Shown piece by piece: positions 26,293 through 34,469 of a DNA stretch of 64,000 bases. The number at the start of each line of letters is the position of its first letter. Position 1 is the first letter of the stretch. The DNA is taken from NCBI GenBank assembly GCA_963732865.1, contig CAVTBC010000004.1, positions 558,001 through 622,000 on the forward strand, in the 5' to 3' direction. Both the position numbers and the translations under genes were made by a program. The DNA comes from JADLGL01 sp963732865 (lineage in GTDB: Bacteria; Pseudomonadota; Alphaproteobacteria; Rhizobiales; Kaistiaceae). The notes under the pieces were generated by a model. It was not told the origin of the DNA, did not search any database, and saw only the letters and a program-made list of their open reading frames with translations.

Positions 26293-26565
26293 CTAGTTGG
26301 ATGGATCGTTCGATGCCAGCGGTGGTGGCGGCACAAGATCGTCGTCGGTCTTCGCCTCCATGGGCTCGGCCTGCTTCACCTCGATGATATGCCTCGCTCC
26401 GGGGTCAACGAGAACGTTGAGGTCGAGGAAAAGGTCCGCGCCAGACGAGCCGGAGCGCCTGCGGCGACGCCAGTAGATCCAGCCCCGGCTTTCGGCCCAT
26501 AAGCCGAGCCGATCGAGAAGGAAAAGGCCGAGGCCCACTCCGACAAGGATCAAAGCAAGTTTCAT
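26293..26565 (-). CDS. Small single-pass membrane protein
   Basis: A 90-aa protein with an N-terminal membrane helix (KLALILVGVGLGLFLLDRLG), followed by a strongly basic patch (YWRRRRRSG) and an acidic, proline-rich tail. It is 21 bases upstream of the FkbM gene on the same strand and may be co-transcribed. No family was recognised. Confidence 0.6.
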   Translation of the reverse strand: MKLALILVGVGLGLFLLDRLGLWAESRGWIYWRRRRRSGSSGADLFLDLNVLVDPGARHIIEVKQAEPMEAKTDDDLVPPPPLASNDPSN

Positions 26566-26663
26566 CGCGGAAATCGCAATCTCCGTTCAAGCAAACGTGG
26601 CTTTCGCTGAAGTTGGCCCACGCCTATCATAGATATCGTCGGTGGGGGCCGAGACGTCGAGGG

Positions 26664-27068
26664 ATGATGTTCGGAAAACTGACCAAGGCAGCCGGTGCGG
26701 CGGTCGCTGGCGTGCTGCTGTCTGCCGGGGCGGCCAACGCCATCGAGTTTCGCGACTATACCCCCGAAACCTTTGCCGCGGCGCAGGCCGACGGCACGCC
26801 TTCGGTCGTCTTTATCTTTGCGACCTGGTGTACCGATTGCGCTGCCCAGATGCGGGTGATCCAGGAGGATTTGGTGCCGGACCCGCGCTTCGACGATGTC
26901 GTGGTGTTCATGATCGATTACGATACTGAGAAGCCGTATATGCGGATGGTCCATGTCGCCCAGAGGAGCACTCTCATTGCCTATCGCGGCGGCGAAGAAA
27001 TCAACCGGATATATCTCCTTCAGACGCTCGAAGACCTGCAGCCTTTGTTCCTTAGCGTCGTCGAATAG
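26664..27068 (+). CDS. Periplasmic thioredoxin-like protein
   Basis: A 134-aa protein with a signal peptide (KLTKAAGAAVAGVLLSAGAA, cleavage ANA) and a thioredoxin fold with the active site ATWCTDC near residue 55. CTDC is an uncommon CxxC. It is followed 21 bases later by a CcdA-like gene, so electrons from the cytoplasm would pass through CcdA to this periplasmic thiol protein. The target is unknown. ATGs at 26664 and 26667 are adjacent; GAGGG is very close to the first, so the second may be used. Confidence 0.78.
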   Translation: MMFGKLTKAAGAAVAGVLLSAGAANAIEFRDYTPETFAAAQADGTPSVVFIFATWCTDCAAQMRVIQEDLVPDPRFDDVVVFMIDYDTEKPYMRMVHVAQRSTLIAYRGGEEINRIYLLQTLEDLQPLFLSVVE

Positions 27069-27089
27069 GTCGACGGCTCAGGGAAGAAG

Positions 27090-27812
27090 ATGAGCTTCGA
27101 GCAATATCTGCTCGCTTTCCTGGCTGGCGGGCTCACCGTCCTTAATCCCTGCGTCCTGCCAATCCTGCCCATCATCTTCGCGACGGCGGTAACCAAGCAT
27201 CGCTATGGGCCTATTGCGCTCGCTGCTGGCCTTGTCCTCAGCTTTGTCGTCCTTGTCATCTTCGTCGATCTGGTCGGTTTTTGGATTGGGCTCGATGCCG
27301 ACAAGTTCCGATTTGTTGGCGCGGTCATTCTCATTCTCGCCGGCACCGTTCTCGTCGTGCCGGCGATCCAGGCCCAGCTTTCGGCCGCTGCCGGCCCGGT
27401 GGCGAATTGGACGCAGCGCCGTTTCGGGGGCTTCGAGGGCGCGGGTTGGCAGGGGCAGTTTCTCGTCGGGCTCTTGCTCGGGCTGGTATGGAGTCCATGT
27501 ACCGGGCCGACACTCGGCGCAGCGATGGGGCTTCTCGCCGTCGGCCGAGATCTTGGCTCGGTCGCGCTCATCCTGATCGTGTTCGGCATCGGCACCACCG
27601 TCCCGCTCATCGCGCTCGGGCTCCTGTCGCGTGCCGTCCTTTTGCGCTGGCGGGAGCGAATGATGTCCTTCAGCCGGGTCGGCCGCTATATCCTGGGCGG
27701 CGCGCTGCTGGTCGTCGGGATCCTGATCGTCACCGGGCTCGACCGAAAGATCGAAACCTATTGGGTCGAACACGGTCCGGCTTGGCTCAGCGATTTTGCT
27801 GTCCGGTTCTGA
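27090..27812 (+). CDS. CcdA-like thiol-disulfide membrane transporter
   Basis: A 240-aa protein with six membrane helices and the conserved Cys pair of CcdA/DsbD-beta proteins: LNPCVLPILP in helix 1 and WSPCTGPTLGA in helix 4. It transfers reducing equivalents across the inner membrane and is paired with the thioredoxin-like gene upstream. The GGGAAG site precedes ATG 27090. No cytochrome c maturation genes are nearby, so the pair may serve another periplasmic oxidoreductase. Confidence 0.85.
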   Translation: MSFEQYLLAFLAGGLTVLNPCVLPILPIIFATAVTKHRYGPIALAAGLVLSFVVLVIFVDLVGFWIGLDADKFRFVGAVILILAGTVLVVPAIQAQLSAAAGPVANWTQRRFGGFEGAGWQGQFLVGLLLGLVWSPCTGPTLGAAMGLLAVGRDLGSVALILIVFGIGTTVPLIALGLLSRAVLLRWRERMMSFSRVGRYILGGALLVVGILIVTGLDRKIETYWVEHGPAWLSDFAVRF

Positions 27813-27822
27813 GGCGCGTCCC

Positions 27823-28899
27823 TTACCCGCGGCGCGACAGCATCTCCGGCATCAGGGGCGCGGCGGCGAAGAAGCCCTTCACCGACTGGACCTCAATGTC
27901 TTCAGGAACCATGTCCATGAGATCATTCGGGTGGATGAATTCGTCGCGGAACCACGGATAGCGGCCCGGATCGAAAATCGATTTGACCCAATCGATGACG
28001 TGGCCGACGCGCTTCGTCTTCCGCGCAGTCGGATGGTAGGTGAGCCAGATGTCCATCGGCTGGTGGACATCGATGTCGACCCAAACCAATGGCGCGCCGA
28101 GCGCGCGGGCATAGCTCGGCAGGGCGCCAATACCGCCGCCCTTTTCGACCGCATAGAAAACGGCCGAGCTGGCATTTGAGCGGATGCCGACAATGCCTTC
28201 GACATTGTCGAGCCCCAGATGGCGGGCCCAGGCGCCCTGTTCCAGTTGCCGCCCGACCTGATCGACGATGCGGTGGTCCAGCATCTCGCGCTTGTTTGTC
28301 GGTAGGCCGTAGCGATCGGCATAGGTCTTCGATGCGAACGGGACATTGTGAAGGCGGCCAAGTTTGACGACCTTCTGTTCCGGATGATCCGGCCGCACAA
28401 ACTGGATCGACAGATCCGCTTCAAGCTTCAGCACATCGGCGCTATCCATTGCGCAGTTCACCTCGATGATGAGGTTTGGATTCTGCCGGGTGAACTCCAC
28501 CAGCATCGGCACGACCCAGAAGGTGCCGAGCCCCTCGGTGATGGAAACCTTGACGGCCCCGCGATGTTCAGAACGCGGCGCTTCCATGCGGCGAAGGAGG
28601 TCGAAGAACGACTGCTCGACGCCGCGTGCCCCTTCGATCAGCGACCGTCCCTCCTGGGTGATCAGCAGCCCCTCGTTTAGCCGGCTGAAGAGCTGGTAGC
28701 CGAGGTGCCGCTCAAGCAGGTCGATCCGCCGAGCAACGGTCGACGCATTCAGGCCAAGACGTTCGGCGGCTTTGCGAAAGCTCCCGGCCTCGGCACAGCG
28801 CAAGAAGATGCGAACGTTGTCCCACTGCACGCCGTCGATCAAATCCGGCGCGCTGGGGTGCTGCGTCAGTGCGGCACCCCCTTGCAGCAATGTCGGCAT
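27823..28899 (-). CDS. LysR-family transcriptional regulator
   Basis: A 358-aa regulator with an N-terminal extension of about 22 residues. The helix-turn-helix is at residues 28-85 (FLRCAEAGSFRKAAERLGLN, STVARRIDLLERHLGYQLF), followed by a periplasmic-binding-like effector domain. AGGAGG precedes the ATG at 28899. It is divergent from the three-gene operon starting at 28964 with 64 bases between. LysR proteins usually control such divergent genes; the short gap would contain the shared operator. The effector is unknown. Confidence 0.9.
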   Translation of the reverse strand: MPTLLQGGAALTQHPSAPDLIDGVQWDNVRIFLRCAEAGSFRKAAERLGLNASTVARRIDLLERHLGYQLFSRLNEGLLITQEGRSLIEGARGVEQSFFDLLRRMEAPRSEHRGAVKVSITEGLGTFWVVPMLVEFTRQNPNLIIEVNCAMDSADVLKLEADLSIQFVRPDHPEQKVVKLGRLHNVPFASKTYADRYGLPTNKREMLDHRIVDQVGRQLEQGAWARHLGLDNVEGIVGIRSNASSAVFYAVEKGGGIGALPSYARALGAPLVWVDIDVHQPMDIWLTYHPTARKTKRVGHVIDWVKSIFDPGRYPWFRDEFIHPNDLMDMVPEDIEVQSVKGFFAAAPLMPEMLSRRG

Positions 28900-28963
28900 A
28901 CAAGCCTCCTGGGATCAGCCATTGTCGCAAATAAACATAAAAGGCCGGGAGTTACCAAACACA

Positions 28964-29566
28964 ATGCAGTCCGCGCCGGCGACGTTGATTGAGCTTAGTG
29001 ATGCGCAAGTGCAGCGGCTGGATTTCGATGATCTCGGTCACCTGCCGGCGCGCCGCATCATTGCGGCACCTGCGAGCCCAGAGGAGATCGATAGCCTGTT
29101 CCGGCTCGCGCGTCGATTGATCCCGCCGCTCAGTGCGGCCGAGGCGGCCGCTCACGAAGTGTACCGGCACAATCCCGATTCGATCTGGGCCGTGAAGGGG
29201 CGGTCGGGGCTGATCGGCGTCTTCGCCATGCTGTTGCTCAACCAAGCCGGATTCGGCGACCTGCTTGCCGGCCGCTTCGACGCGGCGAAACCTTCGCTGG
29301 CGCTCCTGACGCGGCCGGGGGAGACGGCGGCCGCAGTTTACCTATGGGCGATCGCGACGCCGGGCTTTGCCGTCGACGCCTTCCGCGTCGTGTCACGCTG
29401 GCTGCAAGCGCCGCCTTACGCCGCTGCCGACATCTACACGCGAGGCTCTACCGCGGCCGGCACGCGCTTCGCGAACAGCATCGGCTTCAAGCCGATTCCA
29501 GAACTTGGCCTCTGTCGGTTCCGGCGTCACCGCAACCGATCCGAACTTGCAATAGCCGTTGCGTAA
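28964..29566 (+). CDS. GNAT-like acyltransferase-fold protein, first gene of operon
   Basis: A 200-aa protein of unassigned function. The C-terminal third (AATRF-like segment TAAGTRFANSIGFKPIPE) resembles the last strands and cleft of GNAT acetyltransferases (RFYxxxGF). The N-terminal two thirds carries HEVYRHNPDSIWAVKGRSGL and a hydrophobic segment GVFAMLLLNQAGFG. The acetyl-CoA loop is not clear, so the call is provisional. It is followed by a clear GNAT gene (18 bases) and an isochorismatase-like gene, all facing away from the LysR gene. Confidence 0.55.
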   Translation: MQSAPATLIELSDAQVQRLDFDDLGHLPARRIIAAPASPEEIDSLFRLARRLIPPLSAAEAAAHEVYRHNPDSIWAVKGRSGLIGVFAMLLLNQAGFGDLLAGRFDAAKPSLALLTRPGETAAAVYLWAIATPGFAVDAFRVVSRWLQAPPYAAADIYTRGSTAAGTRFANSIGFKPIPELGLCRFRRHRNRSELAIAVA

Positions 29567-29583
29567 GAGGGGAGCACTCAGGC

Positions 29584-30255
29584 ATGCGAAATGAACCGAT
29601 CTATTCAAGCAACTGGTATGGCGCCAAACGCCAGGAGCCGGTGGCAAAGGCGGCGCAACCGAACGCGTCGCGGCCCTATGTACGCGTCGCCCGGACGCTT
29701 GAAGACCTGATGCAGGTCACGGCGATCCGCGCCGCGGTCTTCCTCACCGATCAGGTCTGTCCCTATGAGGAAGAATTCGACGGCAACGACCTGTGCGCGA
29801 TTCATCTCATCGGCATGATGGGCTCGGAGCCGGCAGCCTGTATCAGGGCGCGCTTCTTCGCCGATTTCGTGAAGCTTGAGCGTCTGGCCGTCCGGCCGGA
29901 ATTCCGCCGCTCACGCCTCTCCTTCATGATGGTTCAGGCGGGAATGGAACTCGCCCGCAAGAAGGGCTTCCGCCGCATCTACGGACACGCGCAGGACCGC
30001 CTCGTGGACTTCTGGGCGCATTTCGGCGCCAAGCCGCTGGGGCCGGGCCGCAAGCTCGTGTTCTCGGATTTTTCCTACACCGAAATGGTGATCGACATGG
30101 AGCCCCATCCAGACCCGATCACCGTCAACTCAGACCCCTACGTGATCATCCGCCCCGAGGGCGAATGGCACCAACCGGGGGTGCTCGACGCGTCCGCGGC
30201 GAGGGCGGCGACGGCGCCGCTCGACGGTCACCGGCAAACAAAGAGTGCTGCATGA
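29584..30255 (+). CDS. GNAT-family N-acetyltransferase
   Basis: A 223-aa protein. The GNAT core runs through VTAIRAAVFLTDQVCPYEEE, then the acetyl-CoA-facing VKLERLAVRPEFRRSRLSFM (motif A, with a shortened R/Q-x-x-G/A) and GFRRIYGHAQDRLVDFWAHF. An extension of 50 residues lies beyond the fold. ATG 29584 has GAGGGG upstream. Its stop overlaps the isochorismatase start (ATGA), so the two are coupled. The substrate is unknown. Confidence 0.8.
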   Translation: MRNEPIYSSNWYGAKRQEPVAKAAQPNASRPYVRVARTLEDLMQVTAIRAAVFLTDQVCPYEEEFDGNDLCAIHLIGMMGSEPAACIRARFFADFVKLERLAVRPEFRRSRLSFMMVQAGMELARKKGFRRIYGHAQDRLVDFWAHFGAKPLGPGRKLVFSDFSYTEMVIDMEPHPDPITVNSDPYVIIRPEGEWHQPGVLDASAARAATAPLDGHRQTKSAA

Positions 30256-30842
30256 ATGTGATCCATCTGCCGCGACAGCGGCAACGGAACTATCCGGTTC
30301 TGTGCTTTGTCGATCTTCAGCTCGAATATGTGGCGACGGGGCGCGCTCTCGCTGTCGACGAGACCGAGCCTTGGATGGGCAATTGCCGGCGGCTCCTGAG
30401 CTTCGCGCGGGAACAAAGGCTGCCGATCGCCCATTTTCGCCAGCTCAGGCGCGGTACGTTCCTCAATCCGGCGACGTCCTTTTCGGGCTGGATCGACGAG
30501 TTTCGCCCGCGTCCTTCGGAGATGGTGTTCGAGCGGGCGCTGCCGTCCTGCTACTCGGCGCCGGGTTTTCCCGCGATGACCGACAATATCGACGATCCGA
30601 TCCTCGTCATTTCGGGGCTTACGTCGAGCGGCGCCTGCCTCGCGACGGCGCTCGACAGTTTCCATCGGAACCACGCCAGTTGCTTCGTTTCGGATGCAAG
30701 CTGGAGTCAACCGCTGGGGATGGCGAATGGCGGCGAAGCAAATGCCTTCTCCGGCGAGATCATTCGTCAGTACTCCGACGTCATGTCTACCGATGAGCTA
30801 ATCGAATGGCTGTCAAAAGAAAAATTCAGCTTAGTCAGCTGA
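30252..30842 (+). CDS. Isochorismatase-like cysteine hydrolase
   Basis: A 196-aa cysteine hydrolase of the isochorismatase fold: VLCFVDLQLEY with the catalytic Asp near residue 20, IAHFRQLRRGTF with an Arg/Lys-side motif, and VISGLTSSGACLATALDSF with the catalytic Cys near 125. It differs from nicotinamidases in the middle Lys region, so the substrate is unknown. It is coupled to the GNAT gene upstream (ATGA), suggesting a two- or three-step pathway on an amide or hydroxyl compound. Confidence 0.82.
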   Translation: MNVIHLPRQRQRNYPVLCFVDLQLEYVATGRALAVDETEPWMGNCRRLLSFAREQRLPIAHFRQLRRGTFLNPATSFSGWIDEFRPRPSEMVFERALPSCYSAPGFPAMTDNIDDPILVISGLTSSGACLATALDSFHRNHASCFVSDASWSQPLGMANGGEANAFSGEIIRQYSDVMSTDELIEWLSKEKFSLVS

Positions 30843-31045
30843 CAGAAGAAGCAAAGAATGCCGATATGGGAATGATGAACAATCCAGACGGAATCGCGGC
30901 TTTGGCTCGCCTGGTAAAGTATTGCGAGGCGGAGGCGTCGGATCTGAAGCTATCCTTCGTTGCCTACTGCCTCTCGATTGCCAATGTAGCTCTCGCTGAG
31001 GAAGTGAGCGTTCCCGAAATTCAGGATCCTGCGAAGGAGGCCTAG
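30806..31045 (+). CDS. Small hypothetical protein
   Basis: A 79-aa protein, helical and rich in Ala/Glu, without recognisable domain. The upstream start at 30806 overlaps the isochorismatase gene by 37 bases. An ATG at 30866 is an alternative. It is the last gene of the LysR-linked operon if it belongs to it. Confidence 0.45.
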   Translation: MAVKRKIQLSQLTEEAKNADMGMMNNPDGIAALARLVKYCEAEASDLKLSFVAYCLSIANVALAEEVSVPEIQDPAKEA

Positions 31046-31060
31046 TCCGTGACATGCGCG

Positions 31061-31861
31061 CTAGCCGCCGAGGATCTGGCGGGCCGCCCGGTTGAATTCC
31101 GCCGGTGCCTCGAAGAACGGATAGTGACCGACGCCGTCGAGGACGACATCGCGTCGAGCCAGATCGAGAAGCGCCCTGAACGTCGATGGAGCGACAAAAT
31201 CCTGATCGCCTCTGATGACGGAGAGAGGACCAAAGGCGGCGACGGCGCGCGAATAGTCGAAGGCGCCAAGCGAAGCCTCGACGGAGGCGTAAACCTCCGC
31301 CGCCACAGAAATGGGCGGCAGTCGCGTTTCCGGCGAAGCGACGTAGTAGGGCAGGAGCAGCGAGAAGGCCTCCGCACCGCTGCTGCCCGCCGCCAGCATC
31401 GCCAGCATGCGCTGCATGATTTCAGTCGGGACGCGATTGCCGATGCCGGCGCGCGCCTCGTCATAGCCGCCGCTGTTGAGCGCGACGGGGCTGACGAGAA
31501 GCGATTCTGTGAAAACAAATTCCGGGCGAAGGCTGGCGGCGCCGGCCGCGGCGACGACTCCCCAGGAGTGGGCGAACAGGCCGATCGGATCCGCGCCCAT
31601 TTCGTCGATCAGTGCAGCGGCATGAGCGAAGGTCGCTTCCGCCGTCACGGGATGAGTGGAGGCTGGCGTACGCCCACATCCAAGCTGATCGAAGAATATC
31701 AGCGTGCGGTATCTGGCCAGATCGGCGAGGCCGCTGATCAAAGGCTCCTGGTCGAATCCCGGCCCGCCGTGAAAGACCAGCAATCTCGGCCCCGTCCCAC
31801 GCACGCGAACAAAAGCGGGGCCTGCTTTCGTCTCGACGATTCCCTCGAATGGTGCCCGCAA
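31061..31861 (-). CDS. Alpha/beta hydrolase, proline iminopeptidase-like
   Basis: A 266-aa alpha/beta hydrolase with the HGGPG oxyanion motif near residue 32, DQLGCGRTP near 58, the nucleophile in AHSWG near 98 and the catalytic His in GVGHYPFFEAP near 245. HGGPG and the size fit the proline iminopeptidase / epoxide hydrolase group; the true substrate is unknown. It is convergent with the LysR operon's last gene (15 bases). Confidence 0.8.
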   Translation of the reverse strand: MRAPFEGIVETKAGPAFVRVRGTGPRLLVFHGGPGFDQEPLISGLADLARYRTLIFFDQLGCGRTPASTHPVTAEATFAHAAALIDEMGADPIGLFAHSWGVVAAAGAASLRPEFVFTESLLVSPVALNSGGYDEARAGIGNRVPTEIMQRMLAMLAAGSSGAEAFSLLLPYYVASPETRLPPISVAAEVYASVEASLGAFDYSRAVAAFGPLSVIRGDQDFVAPSTFRALLDLARRDVVLDGVGHYPFFEAPAEFNRAARQILGG

Positions 31862-31905
31862 CGCGCCGCCCCCTCTAAACCCACAGCTGCATCACGGTGG
31901 ATACC

Positions 31906-32727
31906 ATGAACGTTGATGTCGCCGCGAACAAGCGGTTTTTGGATACGTCGGCCACCCGGTCGGCGCAAAATTGGGACGAATTGCTCGTCAGTCAGGTCGA
32001 CCTGTCGATCGGCAGCGAACTCACAATGCTGCTCAGTCTGGAGCAGTGGCACCGGGCGCGAAGAGTCATCGATGCGGGCTGCGGCAACGGCTACTACCTC
32101 GCGCAATTGCGGGAGCATTTCGCCGACAAGAACTATCTCGGCATCGACATATCGCCGGAACTGACGGCAAGCGCCCTGACGCGGCATCCGGAGATCGAAT
32201 TCGAGACAGCGGATTTCTTCGCCGCCTCGGCAGCACCGGCCGATGTCGTGGTCATGCGCTTTCTCGTGCAGCATCTCGGCGACTTCGCCGCCATCCTCCG
32301 GCAGGCGAGGCAGATGTTGCGGCCGGGCGGGGTGCTCATCATCATCGAGGCGGACTTGTCGCGCAGCGTCATACGCCCGCTGCCGCCAATGTTCCTTCAG
32401 ATGCTCGCCACTTACCAAAAGGCCAGTGTCGCCGATGGCGGGCTGAAGGACCAGTTGCTCGACGATGTCGGCGCGCTGATCGCCAAGTCGGGCGAATCCT
32501 GGCAGGTGGCGGCGACCCGCGAAAACGGAACGTCGCTGGTCGGCCCCTTTGCCGGCGGCAATCTCATCAAGGTCTTTGGTATCTGGGTGGAGCTCGCGGA
32601 AAGCTCGGCCATGTTCGAGTTCGACTTCGCGGCGGTGCGCCGGGAATTGGCGACATGGGCCATGCAGCCGGCCGCCTTCGTCAATCTCGTCACCCGGATG
32701 TTCGTGCTTGAGCCAACACTCAACTGA
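31906..32727 (+). CDS. Class I SAM-dependent methyltransferase
   Basis: A 273-aa methyltransferase. SAM motif I VIDAGCGNGYYLAQL is near residue 48, motif II LGIDISPEL, and motif post-II DVVVMRFLVQHLGDF near 115; the C-terminal half is helical. The ATG at 31906 is preferred over a GTG at 31897. It is divergent from the hydrolase gene. No substrate can be inferred. Confidence 0.78.
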   Translation: MNVDVAANKRFLDTSATRSAQNWDELLVSQVDLSIGSELTMLLSLEQWHRARRVIDAGCGNGYYLAQLREHFADKNYLGIDISPELTASALTRHPEIEFETADFFAASAAPADVVVMRFLVQHLGDFAAILRQARQMLRPGGVLIIIEADLSRSVIRPLPPMFLQMLATYQKASVADGGLKDQLLDDVGALIAKSGESWQVAATRENGTSLVGPFAGGNLIKVFGIWVELAESSAMFEFDFAAVRRELATWAMQPAAFVNLVTRMFVLEPTLN

Positions 32728-32837
32728 GGCGGGCGGCTGCGACCGCAGCGCCTGCAGGGTGCTTGGTGTAACAAAGGGGGAGATGTGGTACGCGTTCAAC
32801 GCCTCGCACAGTCGATTGCACGAAGATCTTCGGGCCC

Positions 32838-33002
32838 ATGGACGAGACAATCGCTCGGCTAAATATTGAGCACTTCCAGCGAAAGCTCGCTGAAGAGACC
32901 GACGAAGCCAAGTGTCGGACCCTGCGCCAATTGTTGGCGGAGGAGCAGGCGAAGCTTGAGCGAATCCTGAGTGAACAGAAGAAGTCCGACCGCAGCGTTT
33001 AG
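32838..33002 (+). CDS. Small coiled-coil protein
   Basis: A 54-aa protein starting ATG 32838 and ending TAG at 33000-33002. It has heptad-like IARLNIEHFQRKLAEETDEA and LLAEEQAKLERILSEQ, an amphipathic coiled coil. Short proteins of this kind (LNIEHF-R/Q-KLAEETDE) are common in rhizobial genomes and are of unknown function. Its 3' end overlaps the convergent small gene by four bases. Confidence 0.6.
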   Translation: MDETIARLNIEHFQRKLAEETDEAKCRTLRQLLAEEQAKLERILSEQKKSDRSV

Positions 33003-33184
33003 TCGGACGCCCGCCAATGCCGCCAATGCGTAGGGCGGACATTCACGGCCTTGCTTGTCTCGGTGTCCGACCAGCCGATCGCCGTTCGGCGGCATGGAAA
33101 CGCCAAGGCGTGCACGCCGGAATCACCGATAACGGCCAGTTCCAGGTCAATGTCGTATGGGGCGATATCAATCCCTTGCCACAT
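32999..33184 (-). CDS. Small conserved hypothetical protein
   Basis: A 61-aa protein from ATG 33184. IDIAPYDIDLELAVI, GVHALAFPCRRTA and VRPTHWRHW form a compact beta-rich pattern I recognise from alphaproteobacterial hypothetical proteins. One Cys is in the middle. The overlap with the convergent gene at 32999-33002 is only of stop regions. Confidence 0.55.
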   Translation of the reverse strand: MWQGIDIAPYDIDLELAVIGDSGVHALAFPCRRTAIGWSDTETSKAVNVRPTHWRHWRASD

Positions 33185-33220
33185 GGACCAAAGCTTTTGC
33201 CTGATCGGCCTTGCTTCGCC

Positions 33221-33234
33221 TTGACCTAGATCAC
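33221..33234 (+). promoter_or_regulatory. FixK/FNR-like box upstream of ackA
   Basis: TTGACCTAGATCAC keeps the TTGA-N6-TCA core, with C instead of A at the last position. It sits 68 bases upstream of the acetate kinase start, in the range expected for FNR/FixK activation. Confidence 0.5.
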
Positions 33235-33302
33235 GCTTGCTTCAGTCTGTGGCGTTGAACATGGCGCGGGCAGATTACCGCTTCGTTCAGATGCAAGACG
33301 GG

Positions 33303-34469
33303 ATGGATTCGTTGCGCGTATTGGTGCTGAACAGCGGCAGTTCATCGATCAAATACAAACTGTTCGACATGACCGGCGAAGCTGTGCTGGCCAAGGGACT
33401 GATTGCCAATATCGGCGAGGCGAGCACGACCGGGGCGCCCCACGTGGCTGATCACGAAGATGGCCTCGGTGTCGCCTTCGCCGCGATTGCGTCGTTGCCG
33501 GCCGGCGTTGGCGATCATGTCGACGCCATCGGCCATCGCGTCGTTCATGGCGGCGCTACCTTTGCCGCTCCAGTGATTGTCGATGATGCGGTTTGTGCCG
33601 CGATTGCTGCGGACGTTGTGCTGGCGCCTCTGCACAATCCGGCAAATCTGAAGGGCATCGAAGCCGCGCGGCGCCTCAGGCCGCTGGTGCCGCAGGTGGC
33701 GGTGTTCGATACGGCGTTCCACCGGACGATGCCGCCCGTCGCGTCGACGTATCCGCTACCGCGCGACCTTGCGGAAAGGCACGGCATTCGCCGCTACGGC
33801 TTTCACGGGACCAGTTGCGCCTGGTCGCTCGCGGCCGTCGCGGCGTATATTGGCCGGCCGGCCCAAGGGCTCAATCTCATCGTTGCTCATCTTGGTGCGG
33901 GGGCATCGGTGACGGCCATCCGCGCGGGGCAGTCGGTCGATACGTCAATGGGGCTCACGCCGCTTGAGGGTGTGATGATGCAGACGCGGTCCGGCGATCT
34001 TGACCCCGCGATCGTGCTGCAGCTCCTTCGTGCGGGAATGACGGCCGACGAGGTCGATCACATTCTCAATCGCGAGTTGGGCGTCAAAGGGATTAGCGGC
34101 GACGGCGACATGCTGAATGTGGCCCGGCGCAGCGAGGCCGGAGACACCGGCGCGATTTTCGCTCGGCAGATGTATGCCTACCGCGTCGCCAAATATGTCA
34201 GCGCCTATGCCCGTTTGGCGTGGCCGCTGGACGGGCTGGTGTTCACCGGTGGCGTCGGCGAGAACGACGCTCGGATGCGCGCCGAGATCTGTTCGGGCCT
34301 GCCGCAATTGGGCGTCGGGCTCGATCCCGATCGAAATAGCGGCCCCAGTACCGGAACGGTGCGGCGCATCAGCAGCGACGGCGATCCAGACGTCCTTGTC
34401 GTGCGTGCCGACGAGGAACTGCAGATCGCGCGGGAGACGGCGAGCGTCGTCTCAAAGTCTCGCCTGTGA
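33303..34469 (+). CDS. ackA: Acetate kinase
   Basis: A 388-aa acetate kinase (acetyl phosphate + ADP to acetate + ATP). It has the ASKHA-type N-terminus VLVLNSGSSSIKYKLFD, then the nucleotide/substrate motifs GHRVVHGG near residue 79, FDTAFH near 138, GFHGTSC near 165, HLGAGASV near 198, and GLVFTGGVGEND near 310. No pta or phosphoketolase gene is adjacent, although tkt-gnd-zwf are on the other arm of the window. ATG 33303 gives a normal length; upstream ATGs in the same frame would only add a leader. A FixK/FNR-like box lies upstream. Confidence 0.92.
   Translation: MDSLRVLVLNSGSSSIKYKLFDMTGEAVLAKGLIANIGEASTTGAPHVADHEDGLGVAFAAIASLPAGVGDHVDAIGHRVVHGGATFAAPVIVDDAVCAAIAADVVLAPLHNPANLKGIEAARRLRPLVPQVAVFDTAFHRTMPPVASTYPLPRDLAERHGIRRYGFHGTSCAWSLAAVAAYIGRPAQGLNLIVAHLGAGASVTAIRAGQSVDTSMGLTPLEGVMMQTRSGDLDPAIVLQLLRAGMTADEVDHILNRELGVKGISGDGDMLNVARRSEAGDTGAIFARQMYAYRVAKYVSAYARLAWPLDGLVFTGGVGENDARMRAEICSGLPQLGVGLDPDRNSGPSTGTVRRISSDGDPDVLVVRADEELQIARETASVVSKSRL

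Noticed and set aside
31738..33042. 434-aa minus-strand frame across the methyltransferase gene
   Set aside because: It overlaps three better supported genes and shows no domain.
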